Below, one piece after another: positions 44,536 to 51,906 of a stretch of 64,000 nt of DNA. This stretch comes from JAWKIW01 sp046331175 (lineage in GTDB: Bacteria > Actinomycetota > Acidimicrobiia > Acidimicrobiales > Acidimicrobilacustridaceae): positions 1-64,000 of the forward strand of contig JAXLRI010000007.1 in the NCBI GenBank assembly GCA_046331175.1. The letters run 5' to 3'. The position numbers and the translations under genes were made by a program. The notes below the pieces were generated by a model. It saw only the letters and a program-made list of their open reading frames with translations. It had not been told where the DNA came from and searched no databases. Numbering within the stretch: the stretch's first letter is position 1; every line of letters begins with the position of its first letter.

Positions 44536-44553
44536 CTTGACCAGGTGGTCAAG
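44536..44553. promoter_or_regulatory. Perfect 18-bp TetR-type palindrome
   Basis: CTTGACCAGGTGGTCAAG is a perfect 8-bp inverted repeat with a GG centre, 18 bp before the hydrolase ATG. On the minus strand it contains TTGACC, which could serve as the -35, so a bound repressor would block transcription. No TetR gene is in the window. Confidence 0.65.
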
Positions 44554-44599
44554 AAGGGCGGGGCTCGGCGGACGGCGGTTGGGCGACCCGGCCCGACGG

Positions 44600-45379
44600 T
44601 CAGCGGGGCCCTTCGACGACGTCCCAGCCGGAGCGGCCCGCGGGGGCCTCGGCCGGGTTCGCCCACGGCGCCGCCGCAGGCGACGTCGCCGCACCCACGG
44701 GCGGCGGGACCTGGCGCGGGGCCCACTCGGCGGAGCTCGGGGCCGCGACGGGCGGGGCCGCCGGCCACGCGGTGTCGGCCCAGACGGCCCCGTTCCAGTC
44801 GACCGTCGGACTCGGCGCGGCGGCGGGCGCCGTCGTCGCGGCGCGGCGGGCGACCGTCCGGCGCCAGGTGAAGATCCTCAGGGCGGCGAGGAGGGTCACC
44901 GCCACCAGCCCGAACACCCCGACGAAGCGGGCGACCGGGTTGGCCACGTCGGTGCCGGCGGTGAGGGCGTGGACGCTGACGAGCAGGAAGCACGCGTAGC
45001 TGGAGAGGTGGATCACGTGCCAGGTCTTGCGGGGCAGCCGCCGCATGGCGAGCGAGGACACCTCGACCGCGACCAACAGGTAGAGCGCCAGCACGCCCCA
45101 GGCCACGGCGACGGGTCGCCACGACGAGGCGAAGGGCACGACGAGGTCGACCGGCCGGAAGTCGGTGTAGCTGTCGAGCAGCAGGGAGCCGAGGTGCAAG
45201 CCGACCAGGACGACGGCGGCGCCGCCGAGGAAGCGGTGCAGGTCGAGCATCCACTTGGGCCCGGGGCGGCGGCCCAGGACCTTGCCGGCCATGAGCACGC
45301 CCCACAGCACCGAGGCGGTCAGCAGGACCCAGGCGATGATCCCTGAGGCCCGGGTGACGTACCAGAAGACGTGGTCCAC
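44600..45379 (-). CDS. Ferric-reductase-like transmembrane protein
   Basis: A 259-residue membrane protein of the ferric-reductase/YedZ type with six spans. It has paired histidines for heme: DLHRFLGG and VGLHLGSL on one helix pair, and HVIHLSSY and SVHALTAGT on another. No FAD or NADH domain follows, and the C-terminal 85 residues are Ala/Pro-rich and cytosolic. The start is a GTG at 45379 (VDHVFWYVTRASG), 10 bp past the upstream stop. It is probably a membrane b-type cytochrome. Confidence 0.78.
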   Translation of the reverse strand: MDHVFWYVTRASGIIAWVLLTASVLWGVLMAGKVLGRRPGPKWMLDLHRFLGGAAVVLVGLHLGSLLLDSYTDFRPVDLVVPFASSWRPVAVAWGVLALYLLVAVEVSSLAMRRLPRKTWHVIHLSSYACFLLVSVHALTAGTDVANPVARFVGVFGLVAVTLLAALRIFTWRRTVARRAATTAPAAAPSPTVDWNGAVWADTAWPAAPPVAAPSSAEWAPRQVPPPVGAATSPAAAPWANPAEAPAGRSGWDVVEGPR

Positions 45380-45389
45380 GCCGACCGGC

Positions 45390-45785
45390 TCAGCTCGCCC
45401 GGCTGCGGGTTCGCGGGCGGGGCGCGGTCTGCTGCTGCTGCTGGGGCTGCGAAGGCTGGACCCGGGTCGAGGGGGTGGTGGCCGACGACGACGAGCTGTC
45501 GTCGCCGAGCCGGGTGCGGGGGCGGCGGGTCGGCGTGGTGGTCGACGGCGAGGTGGGGGCCGGCGAGGTCTGGGTGGCGACCTGGTTGCCAGCGGCCTGG
45601 GCGTCGTCGGGGGCCGGAGCGGCCACCGCGAACCAGGCGGCCAGGCCGAGCGTGCCACCGGCGGCGAGCCAGCCGGCGGCGCGACGGGCCCGCTGCGCGG
45701 GGTGCCGGCGCTTGGTGCTCCGGGTCGAGCCACCGGGCGCGCGCCCCGAACCGGGGGCGGCGGAGGGGGAGGCGTACGGATCCAC
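45390..45785 (-). CDS. Membrane-anchored Thr/Pro/Gln-rich protein
   Basis: A 131-residue protein. A basic Gly/Ser N-terminus precedes one membrane span (AAGWLAAGGTLGLAAWFAVAA). A Ser/Thr/Pro/Gln-rich outer tail (STTTPTRRPRTRLGDD, then PSQPQQQQQT) follows. There is no cofactor motif. It is probably co-transcribed with the ferric-reductase-like gene. The GTG at 45785 is preferred to start sites further upstream. Confidence 0.55.
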   Translation of the reverse strand: MDPYASPSAAPGSGRAPGGSTRSTKRRHPAQRARRAAGWLAAGGTLGLAAWFAVAAPAPDDAQAAGNQVATQTSPAPTSPSTTTPTRRPRTRLGDDSSSSSATTPSTRVQPSQPQQQQQTAPRPRTRSRAS

Positions 45786-45880
45786 GGAGGCGAGTATGGC
45801 GAGGGTTCGTAAGAAGGCGGTTAAGCGCTTCCCCAAGATCAGGTAAGGACGGCGGGACGGGATCGGGAGGCGTCGGCCGG

Positions 45881-45886
45881 TAGCGT
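45881..45886 (+). promoter_or_regulatory. Putative -10 of galT-galK
   Basis: TAGCGT ends 8 nt before the ATG at 45895. Confidence 0.45.
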
Positions 45887-45894
45887 GCCCGGCC

Positions 45895-46830
45895 ATGGCC
45901 GGCCCCGACGACGACCTCCCCTACCGCGTCGACCCGCTGACCGGCGACCTCGCCTACATCGTCGCCAAGCGCCAGGGACGCCCCAACCTGCCCGCCGCGG
46001 GCTGCCCGTTCTGCCCGGGCGGCCTCGAGGCGCCCGAGCCCTACGACGTCTTCTCGTTCCCGAACCGGTGGCCCGCCATCCCCGGCGGCCGCAGCGAGGT
46101 CGTCCTCTACACGTCGGACCACGACGCCACGTTCGCCTCGCTCGGGCCGGAGGGGGCCCGCAAGGTGGTCGACCTGTGGGCCGAGCGCACGGCCGCCCTC
46201 GGTGGGCGCGGCGACGTCGCCTACGTGCTGGTCTTCGAGAACCGCGGCCCCGAGGTCGGGGCCACCATCGCCCACCCGCACGGGCAGATCTACGCCTTCG
46301 ACCGCATCCCGCCGCGCGCCCGGGACGAGCTGGATCGAGCCGACCCGACCGCCTTCGCCGAGGCCGCCGCCGGGCACGACGGCGAGCGGCTCGTCGCCGA
46401 GGTCGGCACCTGGCGGGCCTGGGTGCCCTGGGCCGCCGGGTGGCCCTACGAGCTGCTGGTGTCGCCGCGAACGGAGCGACCCGACCTCCCGTCCCTCGAC
46501 GACGGAGAGCGCGACGACCTGGCCGCGGTGCTGGTCGACGTGCTCGGCCGACTCGACGCGCTGTTCGACGAGCCCATGCCGTACATGCTCTGGTGGCACC
46601 AGCGGCCCTTCGACGGCGGCGACTGGCCCGGGGCTCGGGTCCACCTCCACATCGCCCCCCTCTTCCGCTCGCCGCACACCCAGCGCTTCGTGGCGGCCGG
46701 CGAGCTCGGCAGCCACGTGTACTTCAACCCGGTCGACCCGGTCGACGCCGCCGCCGCCCTGCGGGCCGCCGACTCGACCCCGGTCGAGCGCCCGGGTCGT
46801 GACCCGGGAGACGGGGCCGACGATGGCTGA
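45895..46830 (+). CDS. galT: Galactose-1-phosphate uridylyltransferase
   Basis: Leloir-pathway enzyme moving UMP from UDP-glucose to galactose-1-phosphate, 311 aa. The zinc site is CPFCPG, and the catalytic His-x-His is in IAHPHGQIYAF. Also present are FENRGPEVGAT and VHLHIAPLFRS. It overlaps galK by 8 bp. Confidence 0.93.
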   Translation: MAGPDDDLPYRVDPLTGDLAYIVAKRQGRPNLPAAGCPFCPGGLEAPEPYDVFSFPNRWPAIPGGRSEVVLYTSDHDATFASLGPEGARKVVDLWAERTAALGGRGDVAYVLVFENRGPEVGATIAHPHGQIYAFDRIPPRARDELDRADPTAFAEAAAGHDGERLVAEVGTWRAWVPWAAGWPYELLVSPRTERPDLPSLDDGERDDLAAVLVDVLGRLDALFDEPMPYMLWWHQRPFDGGDWPGARVHLHIAPLFRSPHTQRFVAAGELGSHVYFNPVDPVDAAAALRAADSTPVERPGRDPGDGADDG

Positions 46831-47839
46831 GCGGCCCGTCGTCGAGGCCTTCGCACCGGGCCGGGTCAACCTCATCGGCGACCACACCGACTACGCGGGC
46901 GGGCTGGCCTTGCCCATGGCGATCCAGCTCGGGACCACGGTGGTGGGCACCCCGACCGACGACGGCGTCGTGCGCCTCCGCTCCGCCGAGCAGGCCGAAC
47001 CCGCGGTGGTGCCGACCGGCGTCGACGACCCTGCGGCCGTGCGGCCGCCGTGGGCCCGCTACGTCGCCGGCGTGGTGGCCGAGCTCGAGGGGACGACCGG
47101 CTTCGACGGGACCGTGTCGTCGACCCTGCCCATCGGCAGCGGGCTGTCCTCCAGCGCCGCCCTCGAGCTGGCGGTCGCCCTGGCCCTCGGCTTCGACGGA
47201 CCGCCGATCGAGCTGGCGCGGCTGGGCCAGCGAGCCGAGCAGCGCGCCTCAGGGGTGCCGTGCGGGCTCATGGACCAGCTCACCTCGGCCTGCGGGCAGG
47301 CGGGGCAGGCCCTGCTCATCGACTTCGCCACCGACGACTGGACGCCGGTCCCGATGCCGACGACGGCCGAGGTGGTCGTCGTCCACTCGGGGCGCGAGCG
47401 GGCGCTGGCCTCGTCGGCCTACGGCGAGCGTCGGACCGCCGTCGAGCGGGCGGCCGCCGTGATCGGCCCGCTCGGTCGAGCCACGCTCGCCGACGTCGAC
47501 CGGATCAGCGACCTCGTCGTGCGCCGCCGAGCCCGGCACGTGGTCACCGAGGACGAGCGGGTCCGCGCCTTCGCCGACGCGCTGCGCGACGGCGAGCTGG
47601 CGACCGCCGGCGAGCTCATGATCGACAGCCACCGCAGCCTCCGCGACGACTTCGCGGTGTCGACCCCCGAGCTCGACGCCCTCGTCGACGAGCTCGTCTC
47701 GACGCCGGGGGTGCACGGCGCCCGCCTGACCGGAGCCGGGTTCGGCGGCTGCGTCGTGGCGCTCACGGATCCCGGCGCGCTCGCACCGGGCCCGAGGCGG
47801 TGGGTGGTCACGGCGTCGGCAGGCGCCCACCGGCGCTGA
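46823..47839 (+). CDS. galK: Galactokinase
   Basis: GHMP kinase phosphorylating galactose, 338 aa. Motif 1 is GRVNLIGDHTDYAGGLALP, motif 2 LPIGSGLSSSAALELA and motif 3 LTGAGFGGCVVAL. The ATG at 46823 lies inside the end of galT, so the two are coupled. galE is not in the window. Confidence 0.95.
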   Translation: MAERPVVEAFAPGRVNLIGDHTDYAGGLALPMAIQLGTTVVGTPTDDGVVRLRSAEQAEPAVVPTGVDDPAAVRPPWARYVAGVVAELEGTTGFDGTVSSTLPIGSGLSSSAALELAVALALGFDGPPIELARLGQRAEQRASGVPCGLMDQLTSACGQAGQALLIDFATDDWTPVPMPTTAEVVVVHSGRERALASSAYGERRTAVERAAAVIGPLGRATLADVDRISDLVVRRRARHVVTEDERVRAFADALRDGELATAGELMIDSHRSLRDDFAVSTPELDALVDELVSTPGVHGARLTGAGFGGCVVALTDPGALAPGPRRWVVTASAGAHRR

Positions 47840-47845
47840 GGGCGG

Positions 47846-49120
47846 TCACTCCCCCCGAGCCGCCGCCCACCAGTCGCCGAGCCCCTGCGGGTCGGGCGCG
47901 CGGCCAGCCTCGATCCGCTGCTCGGCGCGTCGCCGCCACCGACGCCGGAAGACCCACACCGGCAGGGCCAGCACGGCGGCCGAGACCGCCAGCCACGGCA
48001 GGCCGGCCAGCTGCCCGGTGACGATGGCCGCCACCGACCCGATGCCCATCAGGCCGCCGACGAGGACGAGCACGACCAGGCCGGCGGTGCTGAGCACCCA
48101 ACCGAGGCCCGCCGGCGTCCCGGTCTGCTCGCCGACCTCGCGCTGGGGCGGGAAGAACGGGACCGCACCCGGGTGGGCACGAGCCTCGCCCGACCACTCG
48201 AGGCGCCGGCGCAGGTGCCGGTCGGCGGTGAGCACGAACACGGCGAGGAGGATCCACGTGACCGCCAGGAGGGCGGCGGCGGTGGCCGACCACCGCCGGG
48301 CCGACACCAGCTGGGCCGCCGTCATCGAGCGGGTGGTGGCGCCCTGGAAGAAGGCGAGCACAGAGGCCCCACCAGCCAGGCCGAGGGCGAGGCGGACGCC
48401 GATCGGCACCGCCTGACGAAGCGGCGCCTCGACGTAGGCCTCGCCGTAGGCCTGAAGCACCTCCTTCGGGCGGCGGCGTCGCCGCCAGGCGACCTCCAGG
48501 CCGACGGTGGCGAACACCCCCGCCATCGCCGCCAACGACAGCGCCGCCACCAGCGAGCTGCTGGACTCGAGGTCCCCGCGGGGCACCGACACCCGATCGA
48601 CCAGCGCCTGGTCGATCGATGCCCGCATGAGGTAGGCGAGCGACCGGGCGACCCCGAGGGCCGCCATCACCGCGCAGGCGACGATGAGCGCCCGGCCGAG
48701 CAGCGTCGACGGCGGCGGCACCGGTCCGAGGTACGGCGCCGGTGCGCCGGGGGGTGCCAGCGCGGGCGACGGGGCCGCGTGACCCCACGAGGGGACGAGG
48801 CCCCCGTCGGGCACCACCGTCGGTGGTGGCGGCAGGGCGGGGCCGGGGCCGCCGGGTGGCACCGGGGGCGGCGGAGCAGCAGGCGGTGGCGTCGACGTCG
48901 AGCTCGAGGTCGAAGGCAGGGGGCCCGGGGCCGCGGTCGGTGGGGCGGCCGGTGGACCGGGGACCGGGGACCCCGGTCGCGGTGCCCGCGACGGCGACCA
49001 CGAGGGCAGCGGTGCGGTCGCGCCGGGTGCATCCGGGCCCCAGGGCGAGCCACTGCCACCGGACGGCGCCGACGCCGAACCGCGCCGCGCGCCATCGGAC
49101 GGGTCCTGCTGCTCGCCCAC
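47846..49120 (-). CDS. Pro-rich multi-span membrane protein
   Basis: A 424-residue protein. The first 140 residues are Pro/Ala/Gly-rich and cytosolic. Then come about six membrane helices (ALIVACAVMAALGVARSLAYL; AALSLAAMAGVFATVGLEVAW; LALGLAGGASVLAFFQG; AAALLAVTWILLAVFVL; VLSTAGLVVLVLVGGLMGIG; LPWLAVSAAVLALPVWVF). It may belong near DUF4328, but I am unsure. The GTG at 49120 follows GGGAGCAG. It is tail-to-tail with galK. Confidence 0.65.
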   Translation of the reverse strand: MGEQQDPSDGARRGSASAPSGGSGSPWGPDAPGATAPLPSWSPSRAPRPGSPVPGPPAAPPTAAPGPLPSTSSSTSTPPPAAPPPPVPPGGPGPALPPPPTVVPDGGLVPSWGHAAPSPALAPPGAPAPYLGPVPPPSTLLGRALIVACAVMAALGVARSLAYLMRASIDQALVDRVSVPRGDLESSSSLVAALSLAAMAGVFATVGLEVAWRRRRRPKEVLQAYGEAYVEAPLRQAVPIGVRLALGLAGGASVLAFFQGATTRSMTAAQLVSARRWSATAAALLAVTWILLAVFVLTADRHLRRRLEWSGEARAHPGAVPFFPPQREVGEQTGTPAGLGWVLSTAGLVVLVLVGGLMGIGSVAAIVTGQLAGLPWLAVSAAVLALPVWVFRRRWRRRAEQRIEAGRAPDPQGLGDWWAAARGE

Positions 49121-49206
49121 CTGCTCCCACCCCCTGGGCCTGCGGGGCCCGCCGCCACGGCGACCCCCGCGGTCGCCGCTCGGGAACGCTACCCCGGGCC
49201 CCGGGC

Positions 49207-49998
49207 TCAGGCGGTGGTGGCCTTGGCGAAGGCGGCGTCGACGTCGGCGGCCGGGTACGCGTCGGCGCAGGGCCGGCCGGTCCCGGCCGGGTCGAGGGCG
49301 GCCGGGCGGTCGTGCAAGTTCCACCAGGCCAGGGTCGACACGTACGGGAAGCCACGGGCGACGAGGTCGGCGCACGACAGGCCACCGTCCTGGAGGGCGG
49401 CGATGGTGACCGGCCCCGTCGTCCCCCGCTGCCAGGTGAACCGACCACCGTCGTCGAGGACCACCACGAGCACCGTCGACGGCGGCACCTCCTTGATCGG
49501 CGGCTCGGTGCGGGCCTGGCACTCCAGCACCTCGCCGGCCGCGATCGGTTGGGGGGCGCCGCACGAGACCGCGTGGGTCCAGCCCGTCTCCAGCGGCAGC
49601 TGGACCTCGAGGGCGGTCGCCACCTGGTCGGTGGTCAGGTTCTGACGTCGGGCGGCCGACGTCGTGCCCCCGTCGGGAAGGGCCGGTGGCGCCTTGGACG
49701 TGGTGGTGCCGAGGATCTCGCCGGGCACGGGGACCGTGCGGGCGGTGGCGCCGGTGCTCGCCGCCCGGTCGGCCCGGTCGCCCTGGCGGGTGAGCACGAC
49801 GGCGACCATCCCCACGAACACGCCGACGACCACCACGAAGCCGAGGGCCCGCAGCCACAGCGGCGTGCGGCGGGCCCCGATCGCGTCGTCCTCGCGGCCG
49901 GCGCCGGGCTCGGACCCCTCGGCACCGGTCTGCGTCGCCGGCATCGCCGGCGCGGGGTCGCCGGTGGGCGGCTCGGCGGGCTGGTCGTCGTCGGCCAT
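49207..49998 (-). CDS. Single-span membrane protein of unknown function
   Basis: A 263-residue protein with one membrane span at about 50-70 (ALGFVVVVGVFVGMVAVVL). The outer domain has Cys pairs (AVSCGAP, LECQAR, LSCADLV, RPCADAYP) and a DUF4333-like layout of short beta strands. TAGCGT 10 nt before the ATG suggests leaderless expression. No family is assigned with confidence. Confidence 0.6.
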   Translation of the reverse strand: MADDDQPAEPPTGDPAPAMPATQTGAEGSEPGAGREDDAIGARRTPLWLRALGFVVVVGVFVGMVAVVLTRQGDRADRAASTGATARTVPVPGEILGTTTSKAPPALPDGGTTSAARRQNLTTDQVATALEVQLPLETGWTHAVSCGAPQPIAAGEVLECQARTEPPIKEVPPSTVLVVVLDDGGRFTWQRGTTGPVTIAALQDGGLSCADLVARGFPYVSTLAWWNLHDRPAALDPAGTGRPCADAYPAADVDAAFAKATTA

Positions 49999-50008
49999 GG
50001 CGGGCGAG

Positions 50009-50014
50009 ACGCTA
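50009..50014 (-). promoter_or_regulatory. Putative -10 of the single-span membrane protein gene
   Basis: TAGCGT on the minus strand, 10 nt before the ATG at 49998. Confidence 0.35.
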
Positions 50015-50018
50015 CTGG

Positions 50019-50735
50019 TCAGCCGCCGGCGGGACGAGGCAGCGTCGCCACCACGGCGGCCAGGCGGCGGGCCGCCGCCGGGGTGCGCACCCCCCACCAG
50101 AACAGGTCCTGGCCGTCCACCAGCACCGTCGGAGCGATCGCCTCCAGCTCGGCGACGTGGCGATCGGTGAACGGATAGGGCTCCGACGGGGCCAGCACGA
50201 CGTCGGGAGCCCGTGCGAGCACCTCGTCGATGGCGACCTCCGGGTAGCGCTCGTCGGCGTCGGCGAACACGTCGACCACCCCGACGTGGTCGAGCAGGGA
50301 CGACCCGTAGCAGCCGGCGGCCATCGTCATCCACGGCCGCCGCCAGATCGGCACGAAGGCGCGGGCCACCGGCGCCGCCCTCGGTGGGAGCGGTTCGGGG
50401 GCCGGAGGCTCGACGCCGAGGCGATCCGCCAGGGCGGCCAGCTGCGGGGCGACGTCGTCCACCACGTCCACGTCGAACACGAACCGGTCGATCCCGGCGG
50501 CGGCGAGGGCCTCGGCGTCCTCGCGGCGGTTCTCCTCGCGGCACAGCACCACGAGGTCGGGGGCGAGGTCGACCACCGCCGCCACGTCGGGATCCTTGGT
50601 GCCCCCGACGGCCGGCAGCTCGGGGTGCTCGCAGAACCGCGTGACCGCCACCGGCGTGACGCCCCAGGCCACCAGCGTCTCGGTGGCCGACGGCACCAGC
50701 GACACGACGCGGGGAGCGGTGCGCCTCGGCGTCAC
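50019..50735 (-). CDS. BtuF-like helical-backbone metal receptor without signal peptide
   Basis: A 238-residue class III periplasmic-binding fold. It has RVVSLVPSATETLVAWG, GGTKDPDVAAVVDLAPDLVVLCREENR, a central helix and VFADADERYPEVAIDEVLARAPDVVLAPSEPYPF. Family members bind cobalamin or metal chelates for ABC importers. Here there is no signal peptide or lipobox and no BtuCD genes nearby, so it may act in the cytosol. The start is a GTG that overlaps the PH-SHOCT stop as GTGA. Confidence 0.82.
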   Translation of the reverse strand: MTPRRTAPRVVSLVPSATETLVAWGVTPVAVTRFCEHPELPAVGGTKDPDVAAVVDLAPDLVVLCREENRREDAEALAAAGIDRFVFDVDVVDDVAPQLAALADRLGVEPPAPEPLPPRAAPVARAFVPIWRRPWMTMAAGCYGSSLLDHVGVVDVFADADERYPEVAIDEVLARAPDVVLAPSEPYPFTDRHVAELEAIAPTVLVDGQDLFWWGVRTPAAARRLAAVVATLPRPAGG

Positions 50736-51394
50736 ATGCGGCCGAGGAGCTCGGCCTTCTTGGCCTGGAACTCCTCCTCGGTCAGCACGCCCTTGTCGCG
50801 GAGCTGGCTGAGGTGCTCGATCTGCTGGGGGATCGTCTGGGCCGGCGGCTGGGCGGCGGCGGCCTGCACGGCGGCCGTCTGGGCCCCGCTCACCTGCTGT
50901 CCCAGCCGGTCGAAGTTGCGGCGGTCGTTGAGCTCCATCTGCTGGTAGATCTCGTTCTGCACCGCGCTCGGGTTGCGGATGTCGTCGAACACCTGGGCGC
51001 CGTCCTTGGACGCCGACTCGATCTGCAGATCGCCGAGGCCGAGCATGCGCTCGAAGATCCGCTGCTCGAAGAAGATGGTGTTGATGCGCTCGAGGGGGAT
51101 CTCGATGCCCCGCTTGGCGATGATGCCCTCGCGGTAGATGACCCGGTCGCTGGTGAGCACGAAGTCGGTGCTCACCCACTTGAGGAACACCCGCAGGAAG
51201 TAGACGAGCCCCAGGAGGACGCACAGGGCGAAGAAGATCTTGATGGGATCGGCCCACCCACCGCCGAGGGCCACGACGCCGAGCACCATGGCGATGACCA
51301 GCGGCGCCACGCCCTTGACGAGCATCCACCAGTGCGGGTGCAGGTCGAGGATGAGCTCTTCGTAGTCGTGCAACAGCTGCTTGGGGTACGACAT
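50732..51394 (-). CDS. PH-domain (DUF304-like) and SHOCT-domain membrane protein
   Basis: A 220-residue protein. Two membrane helices (VKGVAPLVIAMVLGVVALGG; FFALCVLLGLVYFLRVF) precede a bacterial PH-like domain (DFVLTSDRVIYREGIIAKRGIEIPLERINTIFFEQ). A Gln/Ala linker and a C-terminal SHOCT helix (IEHLSQLRDKGVLTEEEFQAKKAELL) follow. The ATG at 51394 has TACGCT 8 nt upstream. Confidence 0.85.
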   Translation of the reverse strand: MSYPKQLLHDYEELILDLHPHWWMLVKGVAPLVIAMVLGVVALGGGWADPIKIFFALCVLLGLVYFLRVFLKWVSTDFVLTSDRVIYREGIIAKRGIEIPLERINTIFFEQRIFERMLGLGDLQIESASKDGAQVFDDIRNPSAVQNEIYQQMELNDRRNFDRLGQQVSGAQTAAVQAAAAQPPAQTIPQQIEHLSQLRDKGVLTEEEFQAKKAELLGRM

Positions 51395-51402
51395 CGCCCG
51401 CG

Positions 51403-51408
51403 AGCGTA
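51403..51408 (-). promoter_or_regulatory. Putative -10 of the PH-SHOCT operon
   Basis: TACGCT on the minus strand, 8 nt before the ATG. Confidence 0.45.
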
Positions 51409-51435
51409 GCGACAGGCCCGAGCGCGGCCCCGGAT

Positions 51436-51471
51436 GGGCGGGACGGGCGGGACGGGCGGGACGGGCGGGAC
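51436..51471. repeat. Four tandem copies of a 9-bp unit
   Basis: GGGCGGGAC is repeated four times without change and then partly continues (GGGAC). It lies in the gap between the PH-SHOCT promoter and the zincin gene. It may be slippage-prone. Confidence 0.85.
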
Positions 51472-51530
51472 GGGACGTCGGCGACCTGGCGGATCCCACC
51501 TCGCCGGCCACGGACCGGCGGTTCGCCCGA

Positions 51531-51878
51531 TCAGCCCCAGCCCAGCTCGTGCAGGCGGTCGTCGGAGATGCCGAAGTGGTGGCCGACCTCGTGCACGACG
51601 GTGATCCGCACCTGCTGGACGACCTCGGCCTCGCTGCGGCACCGGGCCAGGATGGGCAACCGGTAGATCGTGATGCGGTCGGGCATGGCCGGCCCCACGC
51701 CGTAGCCCTCGCGCTGGGTGAGCGGGATGCCCTCGTAGAGGCCGAGCAGGTACGGGTCGCCGCTGGTGTCCCGGACGAACACCGCGACGTTGTCCATCAT
51801 GCGGCCGAGCCCCGACGGGATGCCGTCGAGCGCCTCGCCCACCAGCTCCTCGAACCGCTCCGGGCTGACGTCGACCAT
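51531..51878 (-). CDS. Minimal zincin-like metallopeptidase
   Basis: A 115-residue protein of the small zincin-like family (PF06262 type). The zinc site is VVHEVGHHFGISDDRLHELG, carrying HExxH and a downstream Asp. The ATG at 51878 has TAGGTT 8 nt upstream. Activity is unproven. Confidence 0.88.
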   Translation of the reverse strand: MVDVSPERFEELVGEALDGIPSGLGRMMDNVAVFVRDTSGDPYLLGLYEGIPLTQREGYGVGPAMPDRITIYRLPILARCRSEAEVVQQVRITVVHEVGHHFGISDDRLHELGWG

Positions 51879-51886
51879 GACGGGGC

Positions 51887-51892
51887 AACCTA
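51887..51892 (-). promoter_or_regulatory. Putative -10 of the mini-zincin gene
   Basis: TAGGTT on the minus strand, 8 nt before the ATG. Confidence 0.45.
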
Positions 51893-51906
51893 CCGGCGTC
51901 GGGTCG

